DNA of 64,000 nucleotides from Linanthus parryae (Eukaryota > Streptophyta > Magnoliopsida > Ericales > Polemoniaceae): the NCBI GenBank assembly GCA_023055425.1, contig JALGPY010000003.1:53305891-53369890 (forward strand), read 5' to 3'. Position 1 is the stretch's first letter. Each line of letters begins with the position of its first letter. The position numbers were made by a program, and so were the translations under genes. Below the pieces are notes generated by a model. That model saw nothing but the letters and a program-made list of their open reading frames with translations. It had not been told where the DNA came from and made no database searches. Positions 32,108-43,700 of the stretch are shown one piece after another.

Positions 32108-33187
32108 GTCTCCTACTTGCACTAGAGCCAATCTGGCGCATCTCGTATGCCCATACTCCTAGTGTGCCCTTCATGCTTCCACTGCGTGAGAGGCTTTGTA
32201 AAATCAGATGGAACTTCCTGAGCACGTGCTTGGACTTATGGTGCGATCTTGGTTCCTTTGATTGCGCGATCGCCCCAGTGTTGTCACAGAACAACTCGAC
32301 TGGATCCGCAATGCTAGGGACCACACCAAGTTCAGAAACAAACTTTCTGATCCAAACAGCTTCCTTTGTTGCGCCATTTGCAGCAATGTACTCAGCCTCT
32401 GTTTTAGAATCAGCTACCGTCTCTTGCTTGGAACTCTTCCAGCTCACCGCTGCTCCATTCAGGCAAAACACATATCCCGACTGTGATCTAAAGTCATCTC
32501 TGTCGGTTTGGAAGCTTGCATCAGTGTAACCCCTTACACGCAACTCTTCCTCACCTCCAAATATCAAGAAGGCATCCTTAGTTCTTCTCAAGTACTTTAG
32601 GATGTTCTTGACAGCAATAATGTGACTCTCACCCGGATTGGATTGGTATCTTCTTGTCATACTCAAGGCATATGACACATCTGGTCTAGTACATAACATT
32701 GCGTACATGATAGATCCTATGGCCGAGGCATAGGATTTTCTACTCATGCGTTCCTTCTCAATCTCATTGGAAGGACAACAACTCTTTGAAAGAGTGATTC
32801 CATGTGACATGGGCAAGAATCCCTTCTTGGAATCTTGCATGTTGAACCGTTTCAACACCTTGTCAATATATGTACTTTGACTTAGGACTAGCAACCTCTT
32901 AGATCTATCTCTATATATCTTTATACCGAGTATATAGGCTGCTTCCCCTAAGTCCTTCATTGAGAAACACTTCCCGAGCCAATCTTTAACAGATTGAAGC
33001 ATGGGAACATCGTTTCCAATGAGTAGTATGTCATCCACATACAAGACCAGAAAAGCTACAGAGCTCCCACTAAACTTCTTGTAGACACAAGACTCATCTT
33101 CGTTTCTGATGAAGCCAAACTCTTTGACCACTTCATCAAAACGTCGATTCCAACTCCTAGAAGCTTGCTTCAATCCATAAATGGATC
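32108..33187 (-). pseudogene. Copia RT C-terminal half and RNase H
   Basis: Opens within RT at SIYGLKQASRSWNRRF, carries the active site LVLYVDDILLIGND and GIKIYRDRS, YIDKVLKRFNM, then RNase H words CTRPDVSYALSMTRR, GYTDASFQTD, KTEAEYIAANGATKEAVWI, FCDNTGAIAQSKEP and HHKSKHVLRKFHLI. Right after this the domain is shortened: about 25-30 residues are missing and the frame changes, although the end of the ORF (MGIRDAPDWL then stop in another frame) is recognisable. The N-terminal half of RT, integrase, protease and gag are replaced by the inverted LTR at 33188. Confidence 0.9.
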
Positions 33188-34751
33188 TGTTGGAATTGTG
33201 CCCTAGAGGCAATCAATTAATTGTGACATTTATGGATTTACGATTCATTATGTTATCGATATGGAGATATGTTAACATGAATGAAGTCCTTAGAATATAA
33301 TTGTTATATTCTTAAATATCCCTAGTCAATTATAATGATTAATGGGACAATCATCTATAGACTAGTATGGGGTTGGATTGATATGGAGATATCATGATCC
33401 AACACATGGGTATGCATTAGGAGTAATGGCATACTGGATTGACCGATATCCGAGAAGGCTACATACACGTTATGTTAGGTCACAAGCGCTTCTCGCGGTG
33501 CAATGGTATTGTCATCCTTAGACTTGAAGTCACTAGATATTCTAGTTGTGGATTATTGTGATTTTGGTAGCGTTAAACGCTACACCGTAACTAGGTAATT
33601 ATAAAGGCGTGTACTGGATACAATAAGAAGCAAGCTTAGAGATCGTAGTGGACGTAGATAGAATTTGTCCCTCCCACATAACGTGAGCAAATATCCTAGG
33701 CCACTCGAGGGATAGTGCTTATAAAATGTCTGGCCAGACTCAAATAAATCAATATGGGATATTGATGTTATTTGCACGAATAAGGCTATTCCCATGGATC
33801 GAGAAACAATAGATTGGATATACGAGTGTGACTTGTATGTCTCGTGTCCAATCCGGATATTGAGACAAAGGGATGAGACAATTACTTGTACAAGGTTTGT
33901 CATGATGACTATTCTATTTATTGGCTAGAATGGATGTCTTGCTAGAGGCCGCTCCATATTAGTAAATAGTTACTACCAACTAAATAGAACCTATGGGGTC
34001 ACACGCCATATAGGGGTGAACTAGACTTGGGAAATAATTAATTAATATGATTAATTAATTAAAAGGATCAAATCGCAACAACTTGCTAACTTAGTAGGAC
34101 TAATATGCAAGTTGGACTAATCTATGTATAGACATGATTAGGATTTGCCAAGGTGGCCTAATTCATGTAGAGACATGATTAGGATTAATTTGCAAATAGA
34201 ACTAATCCATGTATTGACATGAGAAGGACTATTTTTGCAAAAGGAGACTAATCCGAACTTGAGTAGGATTAGGAGAGGGGTTCTTTATGTAGTAGGACAA
34301 GGAGTTGTTGGACTATATAAAGAACACTCCTAGCTTATTTTTCTCTCTACACACCACACATCTATTTGATAGAAGAAAGGAGAGAACAAAGCAAGGAGAG
34401 AGCTAGTCCCAAAAGAGGGCCGAACCCCTTTATGGGACCGCCCCCTACCCGTCGGCCAAAAGGAGAGCCGCCCCACCTTTGGCACTCCATTGTTGGCGAT
34501 TTCTTCTTCCTCCTCCATTCTTCCTAGCTAGCACATGGATTTGGAGGATCTAGATCTCACCTCTTGGCGTGGATCAACCGTAGAGACGTGACACTATTCG
34601 CGTTTGAAGTCATCAAAGGAGAACCCTAAGGTGTGTTATTGATTTCTTCCCTTACCATCGTTATGTCTCTTGACTTGTGATCCTTGGAGGGTTTTGCATG
34701 GTTTATGATTGTTTGTGTTTTCGTTGCGCATCCATGAATCAAAACCCTACA
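33188..34751 (+). mobile_element. Internal inverted LTR (long subtype)
   Basis: Plus orientation TGTTGGAATTGTGCCC…CAAAACCCTACA, 1564 bp. It belongs to the same family as the outer LTRs but matches the longer subtype at 25595-27144. Its first base is joined directly to the copia RT fragment, and it is followed by a proper primer site and leader. Confidence 0.88.
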
Positions 34752-34752
34752 G

Positions 34753-34765
34753 TGGTATCAGAGCC
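34753..34765 (+). promoter_or_regulatory. Primer binding site (initiator tRNA-Met)
   Basis: TGGTATCAGAGCC immediately after the plus-oriented LTR. It faces the equivalent site on the other strand at 37241-37253. Confidence 0.85.
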
Positions 34766-37240
34766 ACAGGTCGTAGAGCATAAACGTGGTTTATGTGTTA
34801 CGTTTTAGTTATTTTACACCTTAAATTGATTGTTTATAGCGTAAAACAAGACAAATCAAGCATGGGATGCAATTTGTCAATAAACTTTCATAACAAGATC
34901 TAATTTTTGCATTGGATGCATGAATTGGTGAGTTTGAGAAATTTTAGGATCTAAGATCTAGGGTTTGGGCATCCTTGGGGAAGAAGGAGTTCTTCCAAAA
35001 CAAGGAAACAAACAAACTTGGGCACCAAGCAAGGGAGTTGTTTTGGAAACAACTCCCTCAAGGAGGTTCGCCCCCCCTAGGGGACCGCCCCTCTGGCTTG
35101 CCGCCCAAGCTTGGCCGCCCTAGGGGCCGGGCGGCCCTAACCCGCGGCCTAGGCGTGTGGGTTATGGGCCGGGTCGGGCCTAGGGCCTTATGGTTCACCT
35201 TTTTGGGCCCCGGCAATTGGATTTTTGGGCCCATGGACCGTTTTAATCCTAGAATATCCTAAAATCAATTAAAATTGACCAAGCGCGTTAAAATTGGATT
35301 TTAACTGTTTATGTGCAATTCGCATGGTGATTGGATATGGCCTTAGGATGTGGTTTGTTGTGGATGTTTAATTTTTGTGGTTTTGGTTTACGGCCTGCGA
35401 GCTGATCAATTAATTGTAATAATTAATTAGAGTTTTATGGCCTGCGAGCCATTTTTTTTTCTCAACTTGTGAGATTTATTTTAATTAGTATAGTTGTTAG
35501 CTAGTACTAGATAGAGTAGATTGTTAGCCAAGATTGAAGAAAAGAAGCCCAAAGCCAAAGGGAGCCACAAAAGATGGAGCATGGAGCATGGAGCATTCCA
35601 CATGACTATGAAGGATGGACCAAAAAGATCAAGACGCATGGAGATGTGTTTGTTTTAGGGTTCATAGATAATTCCATTGGCTTGGAATTGTCTTAGTCTA
35701 GAAAAAGGCCATATCCACATCACGTTTAATTTCTGTTTTGTGGTTGTTTACTTTATTGTCTTATTATTGTGTGGTTGGTGTATGGATGATGCATGCAATT
35801 AGGACAATAAGATAATTAGACAACCCGGATCTATTATTTGGAGTTGTGCCCAAACTCAAATAGATAGATTAGTTGATATTGATCAACAAAACAATTAAAA
35901 TTGAATTTAAAATCCCTCAAAATTCAAATATTGTGTTCTTGCCTTCTCGTTATTTAAACACTCATTATCATCATTATTTATCAAGTTCGTGCGTGCCAAG
36001 TCGCCATGCTTTGGCACGCACGATCTTGATAAATAATGATGATAATGAGTGCTTAAATAACGAGAAGGCAAGAACACAATATTTGAATTTTGAGGGATTT
36101 TTAAATTCAATTTCAATTGTTTTGTTGATCAATATCAACTAATCTATCTATTTGAGTTTGGGCACAACTCCAAATAATAGATCCGGGTTGTCTAATTATC
36201 TTATTATCCTAATTGCATGCATCATCCATACACCAACCATACAATAATAAGACAATAAAGTAAATAACCACAAAACAGAAATTAAACGTGATGTGGATAT
36301 GGTCTTTTTCTAGACTAAGATAATTCCAAGCCAATGGAATTATCTATGAACCCTAAAACAAACACATCTCCATGCGTCTAGATCTTTTGGTCCATCCTTC
36401 ATAGTCATGTGGAATGCTCCATGCTCCATGCTCCATCTTTTGTGGCTTCTTTGGCTTTGGGCTTCTTTTCTTCAATCTTGGCTAACAATCTACTTTATCT
36501 AGCACTAGCTAACTTCTATACTAAATAAAATAAATCTCACAAGTTGAGAAAAAAAATTGGCACGCAGGCCATAAAACTCTAATTAATTATTACAATTAAT
36601 TGATCAGCTCGCATGCCGTAAAACCAAACCACAAAATTAAACATCCACATCAAACCACGTCCTAAGGCCATATCCAATCACCATGCGATTTGCACATAAA
36701 CAGTTAAAATCTAATTTTAACGCGCTTGGTCAATTTTAATTGATTTTAGGATTTCTAGGGTTAAAACGGTCCATGGGCCCAACAATCAAATTGCCCGGGC
36801 CCATAAAGATGAACCACAAGGCCCTAGGGCCGGCCCGGCCCAAAACCCACAAGCCTAGGCCGCGGGTTAAGGCCGCCCGGCCCCTAGGGCGGCCAAGCTT
36901 TGGCGGCAAGCAAGAGGGGCGGTGCCCTAGGGGGGCGAACCTCCTTGAGGGAGTTGCTTCCAAAACAACTCCCTTGCTTGGTGCCCAAGTTTGGTTGTTT
37001 CCTTGTTTTGGAAGAACTCCTTCTTCCCCAAGGATGCCCAAACCCTAGATCTAAGATCCTAAAATTTCTCAAACTCACCAATTCATGCATCCAATGCAAA
37101 AAATAGATCTTGTTATGATTAATTATTGACAAATTGCATCCCATGCTTGATTTGTCTTGTTTCACGCGATAAACAATCAACTTAAGGTGTAAAATAACTA
37201 AAACGTAACAGATAAACCACGTTTATGCTCTACGACCTGT

Positions 37241-37253
37241 GGCTCTGATACCA
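37241..37253 (-). promoter_or_regulatory. Primer binding site (initiator tRNA-Met)
   Basis: Minus strand TGGTATCAGAGCC next to the 5' LTR at 37255-38686. Confidence 0.85.
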
Positions 37254-37254
37254 C

Positions 37255-38686
37255 TGTAGGGTTTTGATTCATGGATGCGCAACGGAAACACAAACAATCA
37301 TAAAACCATGCAAAACCCTCCAAGGATCACATGTCAAGAGACATAACGATGGTAAGGTTAAGAAATCAATAACACACCTTAGGGTTCTCCTTTGATGACT
37401 TCAAACGCGAATTGTGTCACGTTCTCTATGGTTGATCCACGCCTAGAGTTGATCCTAGAATCTCACAAGTCCTTGGTGCTAGCCCGGAAGAGGAAGAGGA
37501 AGAAGAATCACGCAAAACGATACCCAAAAAGGAGGGTCTCGGCCTCCTTGTGGCCGACGGGACGGGCGGCGGGCAAAGGGGCGGTCGGCTCCTTTGCTTG
37601 TTGCTCTCTCTCTCCTTTTGTTCTCTCCCACTCTTTTATGTCCAATAACGAGCATAAGTTATGTGGGAAGGAAGGAAGGAGGGTCCTTTATATAGTCCAA
37701 CAACTCCTTGCCAACTACCTAAAGGACTTATTCTAGTCCTACTAGAATTCAATTTAGTCCCTTCCTTGCAAATCAGTCCCTACTAAGTTTGCAAGGTTTT
37801 GCAAAGTGATCCTTCTAATTAATTAATCCAATTAATTAATTCCCAAATCTAGTACAACTCTATGTAGCGTGTGACCCCATAGGCTCTATTTAGTTGGTAG
37901 CAACTATTTGCTAATATGGAGCGGTTTCTAGCAAAACATCCATTCTAGCCAACTAATAGAATAGTCATCTTGACAACCTTTTGTACAAGTAATTGTCTCA
38001 TCCCTTAGTCTCTATATCCGGATTGGACACGAGACATACAAGTCACACTCGTATATCCAATCCATAGTTTCTCGATCCATGGGAATAGCCTTATTCGTGC
38101 AAATAACATCAATATCCCATATTGATTTATTTAAGTCTGGCCAGACATTCTATAAGCACTATCCCTCGAGTGGCCTAGGTTATTTGCTCCCGTTATGTGG
38201 GAAGGACAAATTCTATCTACGTCCACTACGATCTCTAAGCTTGCTTCTTATTGTATCCAGTATACGCCTTTATAACTACCCAGTTACGGTGTAGCGTTTG
38301 ACGCTACCAAAATCACAATAATCCACAATTAGAATATCTAGTGACTTCAAGTCTAAGGATGAAAATACCATTGCACCGCGAGAAGCGCTTGTGACTCAAC
38401 ATAACGTGTATGTAGCCTTCTCGGAGATGGGTCAATCCAGTGCAACATTCCCTAATGCACACCTATGTGTTGGATCGTGATATCTCCATATCAATCCAAC
38501 CCCATACTAGTCTATAGATGATTGCCCCATTAATCATTATATTGGACTAGGGATATTTAAGATAAACAACACAATTGTAAATCTAAGGACTTCATTATAT
38601 TAAATATCCAATAAATAATAAATGAATTTCTAGCCACAAATAAATTCATACTAAACTAGATTGCCTCTAGGGCATCTATTCAAACA
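37255..38686 (-). mobile_element. 5' LTR (short subtype) of the 8 kb element
   Basis: Plus strand TGTAGGGTTTTG…TCTATTCAAACA, 1432 bp. It pairs with 30677-32107; the few differences by eye include CAAAGG/CCAAGG near the start. A TATA-like TCCTTTATATAGTCC is at about 37683 (complement). Confidence 0.88.
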
Positions 38687-40140
38687 AAGACAACACCATA
38701 TAAAGTGAGTCACCTTCTTTGCCACACGGACCCTCCACAATTTCCCGAAAATTTTGGTCGGCACTGAACCTTCACTTGTAGAGGCGTCTCGGTCGGCTGG
38801 GCTTTGGGACATCTTATAGCACGTGCTGACCGAGTATTGATCGTCTTTCGTTTCACTCAAGATACGACAATCTTGTCTTGGATTGAGCGGCAACTTTATC
38901 TTCTTGATTTCTTTGATATCCACTGCCCATAGATGGTGTCGGAGCTTTGTTTCATCTCAAGTGTTTTCCCCTTCCCTCATGAGATCTTTGACGCGCAAGT
39001 CCACATTTGGTGGAATTACTGTGACGATGCGCCCACTATTTGTAATGGGAATCCATCTATCTCGAATATCTATGTCGTACCCGTTGCCAACCGAAGCCCT
39101 TTGCGAAGAATTTCCTTACCCGCCATGATACCTCGCCAAGCGTAAGACGGGGAGGAGCCTAGTTTCGCATCCATGAAATCCTTGTTATGGAAGTACTTTG
39201 CTTTCAACACCCTACTACATAGGCTATCTTGTACCTCATTAAGCGCCATCCATGTTTTGCTAGAAGTGCTAGGTTAAAACGCTTCAAATGTTTGAATTGT
39301 AGCCCACCTTTATCTTTGTCTCGTATAATTTTGTCCCAAGCAACCCAACTAATTCCTTTATCACTAGAAGAATTGCTCCACCAAAATCTTCTAATCATCA
39401 TCTCCATCTTATTGCAAACCCCCTCCGATAATTTGAGACAGGACATCGCATAGGTAGGGAGTGCTTGCGCCACTGCTTTGATTAACACTTCTTTTCCCCC
39501 TACAGAAAGGTTACGCTCCTTGTACCCCTTTAATTTGCTGCTGAGACGCTCTGTGCGTTTATTGAAAGTAACTGATCTGTTCCGACCCAGAGTTGTGGGA
39601 AGGCCCATGTACTATTAAGGAAGAGGTAGGGCGACACAGGACAACCCTGCCTCAAACCTCTTTCCGGATAAAAACTTCCCCATGGGACTTCCGTTCCTTA
39701 GAACCGAGAAACTGACCAAAGTAACACAACTTCAGATGATTGACTGGAATTTCGGCCCTAAACCCAAATGGAAACGCACCTCATCGAGATATTTCCACTC
39801 GGTCCCGTCATATGCTTTGCTCATATCGAGCTTTAACGTCATAAAACCCTTCTTACCCTTCTTCCTCGTTTTTAGAGAGTGATTGACTTCATAAACAGTG
39901 AGAATATTATCCGATATCAACCGCCCGGGACAAATGCACTTTGATGATCAGATATCAAATAGTGCAGCACATGTTTCAATTCTATTTGCCACACATTTTG
40001 CAATAATTTTGTAAAAAAATTTGCTTAAACTAATATGACGATACTCACTAGGCTGTCGCGGCTGTCTCGTCTTTGGGATTAGTGCTATAAGAGTGTGATT
40101 GAACTTTTGAAGTAGTGCTCCTTCATGCAAAATTTGTCGC
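38687..40140 (-). pseudogene. LINE 5'-truncated RT region and zf-RVT start
   Basis: Minus strand, in order from 40130: LIPKTRQPRQPSEYR, KMSKAYD-type motif in [17 protein letters not shown], then RGLRQG and SPYLFL words near 39640-39670, an abrupt jump to [15 protein letters not shown], then [51 protein letters not shown]. The YADD active-site segment between SPYLFL and GLPT is deleted. The zf-RVT start (IFGKLWRVRVAKKVTHFIW) is interrupted by the copia element at 38686. The 5' end near 40140 shows a short direct repeat of the LIPKT coding sequence. Confidence 0.85.
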
Positions 40141-40164
40141 GGCTGTTTGGTCTTTGGGATTAGT

Positions 40165-40739
40165 GTTCTTAATTTTTTGTTAAGTCCTAAATCTGAATTT
40201 ATGGTGAATTACTTTGTTTAATTCATTTTTTACCCCTAATTGTCCACCAGTTAAGTTAATTGTTGGTGCTTCCTCACAGTGAAAACAGCCTCTTGGCCAA
40301 TTCTGTTGGCACTAAGTGTGAGTACCACACATAAATTTTGTCAAAAATAAAAAAATAAACAATAAAAAACAACTAAAGTTCGGGCTGGATCCAATCCTCG
40401 ACTCAAAATGTTGACTACTACAGTTGAGTGTTGACATACACAGAAGGTCCTGATCATGTGCGGCCGAGATCTGGTAAATCCAGAGCTCACAATCTCGGAT
40501 AGTTCCAAAAGTTGATGAATCGAAGCCAGAAATTCTGTTACTTCCGATCCAATCTTCTTCCTCTTCCTTTATCTCCACCCCAATAAAGCAATACCTTGCG
40601 TCTCTTCCTCTGCCATTACTCCTACTTATTGCCAACAGATACCAATACTTATCACCACACCAGTCTCCAACCCAGAAATGCACTATGCCATTCCAAACCC
40701 ATCTCCTAGTTTAACAATCCCAGCTTCTCTAGAAGGAGA
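40165..40739. other. Upstream region of the GT47 gene
   Basis: Between the LINE 5' end and the GT47 start codon. AT-rich to about 40380, then more balanced. It must hold the promoter and 5' untranslated region, but no TATA box or start site can be set with confidence. The last 60 bases carry the likely 5' UTR. Confidence 0.4.
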
Positions 40740-43700
40740 ATGAAAATGGTGGGTAAGGCAGTCCTCACTGTCTTATTCCTCCTCGTCCTCTTCCTCACCT
40801 ATTCCCTCTACATCGGAACCGACCATGTCAGATCACAGTTCTTCCCACTCCTCCAATCCACACCCTGCGACACCCACCAATCTCCTCTCAAGGTCTACAT
40901 GTATGATTTGCCCCCGAGATTCAACGTCGGGATGCTGAATCGCCGTGAAAAGGATGTTGGGTCTCCGGTGACTGCTCGGAATCTGCCGCCGTGGCCGAGG
41001 GTTTCTGGGTTGAAGAAACAGCACAGCGTTGAGTACTGGTTGATGGCTTCGCTGTTGTACGAGAACGAGACTATGGAGGCGGTTAGGGTTTCGGATCCGG
41101 AGACTGCGGATGTGTTCTTCTTGCCCTTCTTCTCTTCTTTGAGCTTCAATACTCATGGCCATAACATGACTGATCCCGATACTGAAATCGATCGCCAATT
41201 ACAGGTAGGTACTACTGTGTTTGATTCATAGGTTTGTATAATCTTAAAATTCAAATGATTGGAAATGTTTGAAGTTGGGATTTGATATTATTGGGAGATG
41301 CATTTTGATTGATGTGTAATGCGATTTCGGACTGATTCCAATTCAGATTTTGATCTGTTTGCTTGTGAAGAGAGCACAATAGAGTAGAGAGTCCAAAAGC
41401 TGCTTCATGAACCTTGAAAAAGAAATTACATCTGTATGTTAAATGGTGCATTCTCTTTTATATATGGAATCCATAGGTATAGGGTCAATACTAGTTCTGA
41501 ACCGAGCCTGTCATAACGAGAGGCTATTATATAGTAGTTATAGTATGACTACTTGATTTTGTTTAGTGAAGAAGTTCACAATTAATAATTATTTAAACAG
41601 AAGTTTGTGTAAACAAAAGAGAGGTAGATATTATCTCTTGGTTCTTATCAAAAAAACGATATTATCTCTTGGCACTTGCTGTTATCATGTACCATAATCC
41701 TATTGCTGCATCTCCCCTCACATTACTGAGACAATGCTTGACTGAATCAAACGCTGTCCAACCCATAGTTGACAGATCAAGATTCAGATAGTGAATCGAA
41801 ATTCATCTCCACTGTTCGTGAATCATAAAGATTTGCTTGTAATGTTTGTAAGTAGTTGGTAAATCTTATTGCATAAAACTATGACATGTGTGAACAATAT
41901 ATTTTTTATTTTGTACAAAAAGAAATCTCCCATTTTTAGAAACTCACACCCGTGAGTCCGTGACTAGTGATTACGAATTTCTCACATTTAAATGATAAGA
42001 ATAATGAAGATACAGAAAGGCACAGAGCAAAGAACTACAAGATTCCAAGGAGATGTAAAATATAGAGAACTATTAGCCTCTGACTTGAGATATTTGTATT
42101 GGTCATTTTAAAACTCATAGATATAGCAGAAATGTCGGAAGTAATATTTCGTAGACTGTAGCTCTAACTCATTTAAACCAATATTTGAATCGATGGTGAA
42201 TTGTATGAATCGCATCCAAATCGCATCTGAATCGTAGGATTCGGTCTGAAGAATCGGGATTCAGATAAATTTTTGACCATTTAATATTCAGTGAGGGATT
42301 GACACATTTTCACGGGTGAATAAAATTGTACGATTCGAATTTTGAAACGTAAGATTATGATAACTATGCCCCAATCAACCTCAGATCCTGGGATCGATCT
42401 CCACCTTGGCATCATGGCCGTCTTTGAACACGATTTGCTCCAAAATTTTGTCTCAATACATTTCGATGTCTCCATCTTTCTGGTCATATAGGAGCAGGGC
42501 CCATAGAAGAGGAATAGATTAATTAAGCTAACCAATAAGTTTTCCTGGGACCTGTGGCACTGCCCTTCTTTGAGGAGAGAAGAGAGCTATCTAAGATTGT
42601 CATTTGGCCATTGAACTTCCAATATGAGCCCAAAACTCTTTAAGGTGGAAGCTCCTTACTGAAGACACTTACCACCTCTGTGGATCCGTTGCGAGGAGTT
42701 CGAGTAGATTAAGGTAGCTAACATAGCTGTGGATGAGTTGTACTTGACTAGTATGATGCCTTCTATAGCTCCAAGTATTTACTTTGTGTTGTTAGAAGGC
42801 TATCCTTCGCAGAAGGGCTAAATATCTCTCTCTCTCTCTCTCTCTCTCTCGCTCGCTCTCTCTCAGTTGCTAGTTTCTTGGTCTTATCACTAATATGAGG
42901 GTATCAAGTATCAACCCCTTCCTCTAGTAAATATTATATTTTTTGTGTCTTGGACAGAGTTACCAGAAATCGCTCAACGGGGTGCGATCCAGATCGCGCG
43001 ATCCCAACCAGGGGTCGTTCGCTATCCAGATCGTTGATTATGGCGATCCCTTCTGTTTTTACAGAGAGGGCCAAATATTTTAATATTATTACCCTCTGAC
43101 TCCATAATTTTGTAAATTAATTCACGTCTTTGCCTCAATCTTTTCACCTACTAACAACTCAATATACTAGGAAAGTTAATATGAGTATATTTTTGCATGA
43201 CATTCCTAAAAAGCATTCTTAGACCTAGACAAGCAAATCTCGATCCAACTAATCAACCCGAAGAAGCCTACCCCGGGCGAACCGTATCCCTACCAAACCG
43301 CGTACCGCGTTCTCAATCCCGTTCCACGTACCACAGCTTTCCACGATCCTGGTAACCTTGGTCTTGGACTCTTGGTTAGGACTCGATTATGTGATGGTAT
43401 CAACCTTCCCTCTAGTAAATTTAAATTTGTTTTTTTATGACTCAATTTGATCATTTCTTGTGGTCTCATCGAAATTAGTGGGCTTCTGTGCCATAAAGTG
43501 TAAAATTTCAAACTGTGGTTCTTGTATGAGAAATGTTTTTGAGATTTCGAGTTGGTCATGCAGCCAACAAATATGGAAAGGAATAGTTTCATATACTATT
43601 ATATACATATACTGTACTTAACAAAAGATTAGATGTAACGTTACATTTTTATGGGAATGTTGCATTCTAAAAGTTGTTTATCTCGAGGGTAACTTCTAGA

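Larger units (their letters stand above)
33188..38686. repeat. ~5.5 kb head-to-head inverted repeat (LTR-leader / leader-LTR)
   Basis: Left arm (33188-35999) and right arm (36011-38686) mirror each other: LTR, primer site, then about 1.25 kb of leader. At the centre GCGTGCCAA (35991-35999) and TTGGCACGC (36011-36019) flank an 11 nt spacer. The leader halves are about 96% identical by eye; the LTR halves differ by subtype, the left one being about 130 bp longer. The paired ORFs on both strands near 35880-36140 are mirror images and not genes. Confidence 0.9.
30672..38691 (-). mobile_element. 8.0 kb rearranged copia element with target duplication AAGAC
   Basis: Runs 30677-38686 between direct repeats AAGAC (30672-30676 and 38687-38691). 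Outer LTRs of 1431 and 1432 bp are both in minus orientation and very similar (about 97% by eye). Removing the element and one AAGAC restores the interrupted LINE frame exactly. The interior is abnormal: from the 5' side (high coordinates) come the primer site and leader, then an inverted leader and LTR, then only the C-terminal half of RT and RNase H. Gag, protease and integrase are absent. Confidence 0.88.

Noticed and set aside
35873..36142. Two similar open frames on opposite strands near 36000
   Set aside because: They are mirror images made by the palindrome centre, not independent genes.
36736..37048. Overlapping open frames rich in Gly/Pro/Arg on both strands
   Set aside because: They come from the GC-rich leader of the LTR element; the same sequence is at about 34975-35262 and 25128-25403 without frame conservation.
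40312..40683. 123-codon minus-strand ORF upstream of the GT47 gene
   Set aside because: No recognisable domain and it overlaps the expected promoter and 5' UTR of a well-supported gene.
40833..41198. Minus-strand frames opposite GT47 exon 1
   Set aside because: Shadows of a strongly supported exon.
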